From NCBI GenBank assembly GCA_004026145.2, contig CP034986.1, positions 3,590,255 through 3,654,254 of the forward strand: 64,000 nucleotides of DNA, written 5' to 3'. This document shows, in pieces, positions 59,034 to 64,000 of the stretch. Numbering within the stretch: position 1 is the stretch's first letter; every line of letters starts with the position of its first letter. The DNA is from Takifugu bimaculatus. Taxonomy: Eukaryota > Chordata > Actinopteri > Tetraodontiformes > Tetraodontidae. The position numbers and the translations under genes were made by a program. The notes under the pieces are model-generated. The model saw only the letters and a list, made by a program, of their open reading frames with translations. It had not been told where the DNA came from and made no database searches.

Positions 59034-62000
59034 GTAAGTCCACTGCTGTTTGTTTAAAGATATTTTTATATTAACTGCTTTAACCTTTTATTTTTTAAGA
59101 AAAGAAAAGCTTGTTGACGTGTTAAGGTTTCCTCCGTGGTTATGACGTTTTCGTCGTCGGCCTAATTAACCGCCCCGCAGCGTGGACTCATTAAGTTAAA
59201 CAAGTAAATGACTTTTAGCCGAATTACGAGCTGTTTTCAGACTGTCAGCTTTAGGAAACACCAATTAGGCTACAGATTAAGCGAACTACGTCTTTAACAT
59301 GAATACCAATAGAAATGTAATGTGTGTTAATGCGTCGTTCAACTAAACGTTCCGAACAGCCTGTCGCAGTTAGATTAGACCGTCATTTATGTAATGTGGA
59401 CTTTAAGCACTTTCCTCTGCCCTCTGAAGCCTTGTGGACCTTTAAATCACCGTTACATTCAGTTATATTCAACTCTGCTAACACTGTTTTGATTGATTTT
59501 CTTCCCTTTTCACGTCGTTTGAAACTACAATGAAAAGATGCTACAGGAGCATCTTCCCGCTCCAGCTCGTTGTTATTCCTGGTTTGTCTCTGAAGTGGTT
59601 CGACCTGGCCTACAAGTCTTTGTTTTGAATGTTTTTGCTTCCTAATTCCAAAAGACAGCGGCCACTAACCCTATAACTGAGGCCTGGGATCACTCAGGGA
59701 TCACTACCAAGCTTTTAGAGGATAAAGTCCCCCTACGTGGCCTTCCTCACCACTGCGGGCTCCATCTGCCTGGAGGAGCCTCTGCTGCAGCCCATATTAA
59801 TGTTATTGATCAATGTCAACTTTTATGCGTCCTTCGACGTCGGATCACAAGGCGCAGATTGATTTCGCTGCCCCTTTCTTCTCTTTCCAGTAGAACTTTC
59901 TTGTATTTTCCTCCCTCCCTTCCCTGGGTTCTCCTCAATAACCCGTCTCCTTTATTGCACACGCTCTTTAGAAAGTGACAACTTTGAAAAACTGAATCAA
60001 AGTTTCAATAACGTCCGGACCGCTGTGGGCTTTGACGCGCTGGGCGGCCGGAGCGGAAGACTATATCTCGGCTCCCAGAAAGATAAATAGTTCATGAAGC
60101 TGTTGACTTCACCATTTTATTACTTTTGTCTCGGAATTGTCTACCTGCCCACAGCACTTTTGGTGCACAAATTATTCATGGTGCTCCCCACAGGACCCAG
60201 ACGTCAATCCCAGTACGAGTTAGTGGGGGAGAGGGGAGCAGGAAGTCTGACATGAGCTGAGGAGGAACGACACCTGCTGCTCATGTTCGGATTCAGGAAG
60301 ATTCAAACCGGATCTTCCGAAATAACCACAGTGATGACACTACAGTACCACGATAATAATGCTAATAATGCTATTTTTCTGCACCCCAGTTCCGATGTTG
60401 AGTGGCTTGGCCTTGCTTCCGTGATGGAGGTGTGACCACGTCTGGCCAGACTGAGCTGATGGCGCTGCTGGACATCTTCCCATTTCAAAGGAAACAAGCT
60501 AAATGTGTTTGTTTTTTTGTTTTAATCTTCTGCCCTGTTTCCGCGGGCAACCGCTGCGCCTCCTTTGTTTATGGTGCGTTTTGTGTCGGACGCGTATCAA
60601 AGATACCAAGTTTCCTGACTCTTGACGTGCCTCTAAGAATGGCTGCTGGTTGGGAAGCGAAGGGTCGGCGCACTATAGATTGATGATGTCATTTGTCTTT
60701 GGTTCGCCCACTTTGCATTTTGTAAATTGCTAAAAATAAACGATCGCTATTTATATTTTTTCACACCTTTGCACGTGCAAACTCTCCCTTTCACCTAGAA
60801 TTATAGAAAGTGTTTAATAGAGTGATTCCCTTAAGAGTGACTTCCCCTCCCACCCAATAGGAGTTTATATTTTCTTTTTAATAACAAAATTTGGAGGAAC
60901 TCTCGAGTCGAGACTGCGGGACAGTAATGAAGAGAGGGAGGAGAGACTGGAGGGATTATTAACCAAAGCAGCTGTAATTATGAAAATTGGTGTCCTTCAC
61001 ATTGTAATTGCTTTTCCAAGGTCTCCAAACTGTGTTGTTTAGATATGGCGGCATATATGTAGGGCAGCCGTTTGTCTTTGTGCCTTGAGATTGAAGATGA
61101 ACGTGGAGTTTCGGAGACAAGAAAAGGTGCTGGATCGGTTTCAGGGACCAGGAGTCATCCTGCCGTGAATGGAAACTTTGTCAGGATTAAAGAGTCGATG
61201 GCTGGATTCTCCTGACTGAGTTCTGCATGGCAGGAAAGACTTTGAACAGGAGCCTCCAGCCCGGTCCAGTCATGTTAGGCTGGCGTTCCGTCCCCCTCGG
61301 AGTGCTGGGAGTGAACATGAATATTAACCGCTTCCACTCTGGGGAAAAAAGCAACCTCCCAAACACACCCGCCGCGATCCGGGCTATCGCCAAGCTAACG
61401 GTGTGCCAGCAGAGATGGCGACGCCGCTTGAAACGCTGCTTTAGGGATTAATTTCGGAGCTCATTCTGAATAGCAGCAGGTTGTCACATCAACACGGGGA
61501 ATTAGAAGAAGTTCTCGGACGTGGGAGGAAAATCATCCTGTTGCGCGGCTTATTAAATTGCTACAGGATGGGTTCATCCAAATATATAAATAAAAAAACA
61601 GCTCTTATTTATCCTTTGTTCAAAGCAGCAAGATGGGAAGGGGGGGGGGGGGGGGTGTATAAATGCTGAGGTGATGTTGCCTATTGTTAGCTTTTGTGGT
61701 TCAGGTGTAGCACGTAGCTGTCCCCAGATGTAGGGAAGCGTCGGCACGACAACTCTGAAATTAGTTAGAAACCTGGAGAAGCAGGATCAGATTTTACCAC
61801 CTAATGAAGCTGCTCAGACGCTGCGCTCATCAGATGAAAGAGTAGCGTTAAACCCCCCCACTGGGAACCCGCTGATGGTGTTTTCTCTGCATGCGTCCAC
61901 TCCTACACACTCTCTGCTGCGTGTGTGTGCGTGTGTGTGTGTGTGTGTGTGTTTATGCATTCCTGTCTAACTGTTTAAACACTGGCCACTAATCTCATAC

Positions 62001-62045
62001 AGCTCTAATCATGCTCACAGAGGTGTGTGTGTGTGTGACTGTGGA

Positions 62046-62081
<36 letters not shown>

Positions 62082-63075
62082 GTTCAGGGACCAGCTGCTT
62101 TCAAGTTTAAAGATCTGCTCAGTCACCCTCATGTCTGCTTCCAGCTCTGATATTCTTTGTTTCATTGGACGTTTTTGTTTAAAGAAAAAACCAAAATGGG
62201 GGTGGCTACGCCGAATAAACGCTCCTCAAACGCTCCTTTTTGGCCGTTTGGCCGAAGGACAGGAGATGAAGGTGCGTTATTCCACCTCCACCAGCTGGAG
62301 CCGACGGCGCCCTCCCAGGACCACTCATTCCCCCCTCTCCACCAGATGTAGCTGCACCAAAAGATAATGACTAAACCCCAGCGAGACATGTGTTATGGAG
62401 CCCTTAATGAAAGAGTTGTGCCCCATTGAGCCCTATAATGAATGTTCTGACATTGAAAATCCCGGGGGGGGCTCGCTTGATTCCTGCGAGCGGGTTCGAG
62501 TAGCAAACATTTTGATGGAGGAAATAGAAACGTCGGAATAATGTTTGGAGGCGGCTGCGGCCAGGCTCCGTCCAAAACTCATCCAGCCGCTCTGACATGT
62601 TGGGTTTTCATCCCGACTAATGAAAATGTCAAAAAGCGACAGTGTAGAGAGGCGGGACTGCCCACTCTGCCCCAGGAGCCCGCAGATGGGAAGCAGAGAT
62701 AGCTGTCGAGCCTCGTCAGCGGGGCCAGGCGCGCGTCCACGCTAGCGTTACGAGCGATAAGAGCTTTTGTAGATTTTAGTAATGATGTCCCTGAATACCG
62801 AGCGAGCTGCTTCTAAAGAGACCCGCAGGAATTAATAAACACGCCTCCCCTTTCATCACGGCAGTGGGGGTTTTTGCTCCGCTTTGGAGAAATTGCAGAG
62901 GAAAAAGGACTGACCGTCGTCATTTAATTACGCATTTCAGGGTTTTTCGGAGCCTTTTTTTCGTCCTCTCCTTTACTATTTTACCCACTACTGTCTCTGG
63001 CTCCTCTTTAATTCCCTCAGCCTCTCGTCTCCCTGTAATGTTTCCAGCCTCCTCATATTCTCTTTTCTGATGCAG
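59034..63075. other. Possible first intron or intergenic stretch
   Basis: No coding exon is recognised. If the promoter at 58969 and the exon-like segment at 63076 belong together, this is a 4-kb intron. It includes (GT)n arrays at 61921-61952 and 62023-62077 and a 16-base G run at 61640-61655. Confidence 0.35.
61921..62077. repeat. Three (GT)n blocks in close succession
   Basis: GT arrays lie at 61921-61952 (with one GC interruption), 62023-62038 and 62050-62077, separated by unique sequence. Confidence 0.95.
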
Positions 63076-63219
63076 CTTACAGAGCAGCTGGCCCTCCACA
63101 TCTTCACGTCAGGCGCGAGCTCCGCCCACCACCTCAGCTGGCGTGGTATCGGACGACCCGCTGACCTCTGCCCTCTTGGAAAAGGACGCCAGCATCGCCA
63201 ACATGTGCAGCAGCATCAG
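63076..63219 (+). CDS. Candidate internal exon, 144 bp, unassigned
   Basis: A long pyrimidine-rich stretch and the acceptor TTTTCTGATGCAG end at 63075, and the donor ATCAG|GTCAGT follows 63219. The 144-base length is a multiple of three. Two frames are open. The more protein-like one reads VVSDDPLTSALLEKDASI and then ANMCSSIR in its second half. I do not recognise the family. It could belong to the same plus-strand transcript as the donor at 59033. Chance open sequence between splice-like strings remains possible. Confidence 0.3.
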
Positions 63220-64000
63220 GTCAGTCCATGAAGGAATGGTATCCTTCCTGGTTCCCTCAGTCCTGCCATGGTTTCCCTGGTCAGCATGTGTAGCAGTCGC
63301 AATCCTCAAGTGCTGTTTCCACCTGGAACTTTGGACACGACAAAAAGGCACGCGGTCTGTTGCCATGGTGACTCCCCGCTCACGACAGCGCTCTGGTTTT
63401 TAATTGAGTTTGCTAGATCACGATTGATTATCTGCACACCCTCCACGCTGCCCCGGTGTTTGCTTCACTGTCAAGATAATCATTACTTTAACGGTCTTTT
63501 TTTTTTTTTCTCTCACACTTTTGGTGGATCTTTCCTCACAAAGTGTTAGCAGCAGGTCTCGTGAGAGGACCATGACGACCCCGGGCACTGTCGGGGGTCT
63601 CCCTACTGTCCTTAGAAGCTCAGATAAATGAACAGAAGCTGTTGGGAATCGACCCGCTCCCTCAAACCCCAACAACGTGATCTGACCAATCAGAGGGAAG
63701 GGGCGGGGCTCTACACCTGTGAAGGGGCGGGGCCAGATCCCTCTGTTACAATGATGATGATGTCGTCACCTGGCTGATGCCTTTGAGGAGGAACAGATCC
63801 ATTAGCCACGTTTACGTGTGCATTTTTCCCTCCAATCTGTCAGATTTGAACTTCCAGCCTCACTGTTGACATGAAGACGTCTGATTAAAACGTGATGAAT
63901 GAAATAAAACGGATGAAGCTCCCCCTCCCCGTACTGACCACCTCCCTCCTCTCAGATTGGACCTGTGACGTCCGCACGGACCTTCGTTAGAAGGTCGACG
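63220..64000. other. Non-coding stretch at the right edge
   Basis: No gene is recognised. If 63076-63219 is an exon, this is its following intron. A short direct duplication of GGGGCGGGGC occurs near 63699-63732. Confidence 0.35.

Overview
This window is nuclear DNA from a vertebrate, most likely a percomorph teleost fish. The evidence is a spliced serpin gene with GT-AG introns, AATAAA polyadenylation signals, a fish-type Rex3 (RTE-clade) LINE relic, many (GT)n, (CT)n and (ATCC)n arrays, and a 100-N scaffold gap. Nothing looks bacterial or viral: there are no operons, and the long open frames are either repeat artefacts or chance. I cannot name the species. A compact-genome fish such as a puffer would fit, but that is a guess.

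The one gene I can read with confidence is on the plus strand at 45.6-57.4 kb. It encodes a collagen-chaperone serpin of the HSP47 family, most like the teleost-specific serpinh2. Four coding exons join in phase to give 416 residues: an N-terminal signal peptide, a serpin fold, the serpin signature next to the collagen-contact strand, and a C-terminal HDEL ER-retrieval signal. A perfect three-pentamer heat-shock element lies about 0.8 kb upstream, which fits the HSF1-driven regulation known for HSP47. The splice acceptor just before the ATG implies a non-coding first exon, as in SERPINH1. The last intron (7.1 kb) carries a 46-copy 22-bp minisatellite and a CT/CA-rich tract. The 3' UTR has two polyadenylation signals.

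The 44 kb to the left holds no protein-coding gene that I can support. It has a palindromic 31-bp minisatellite (2.3 kb), a CTCF-type motif (10.6 kb), a 5'-truncated and internally rearranged Rex3 insertion with a 12-bp target-site duplication (20.6-21.2 kb), a 660-bp polypyrimidine tract (21.5-22.2 kb), the assembly gap abutting an (ATCC)n array (23.4-23.9 kb), a dimeric diverged fish repeat (35.3-35.5 kb), and AT-rich stretches with clustered homeodomain-type motifs that could be conserved non-coding enhancers of a gene outside the window.

To the right (58.3-64 kb) there may be the 5' end of a second plus-strand gene. A perfect inverted pair of ETS motifs is followed by a consensus splice donor at 59.03 kb, and a 144-bp exon-like segment sits at 63.1 kb. 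I could not assign a protein family to it.
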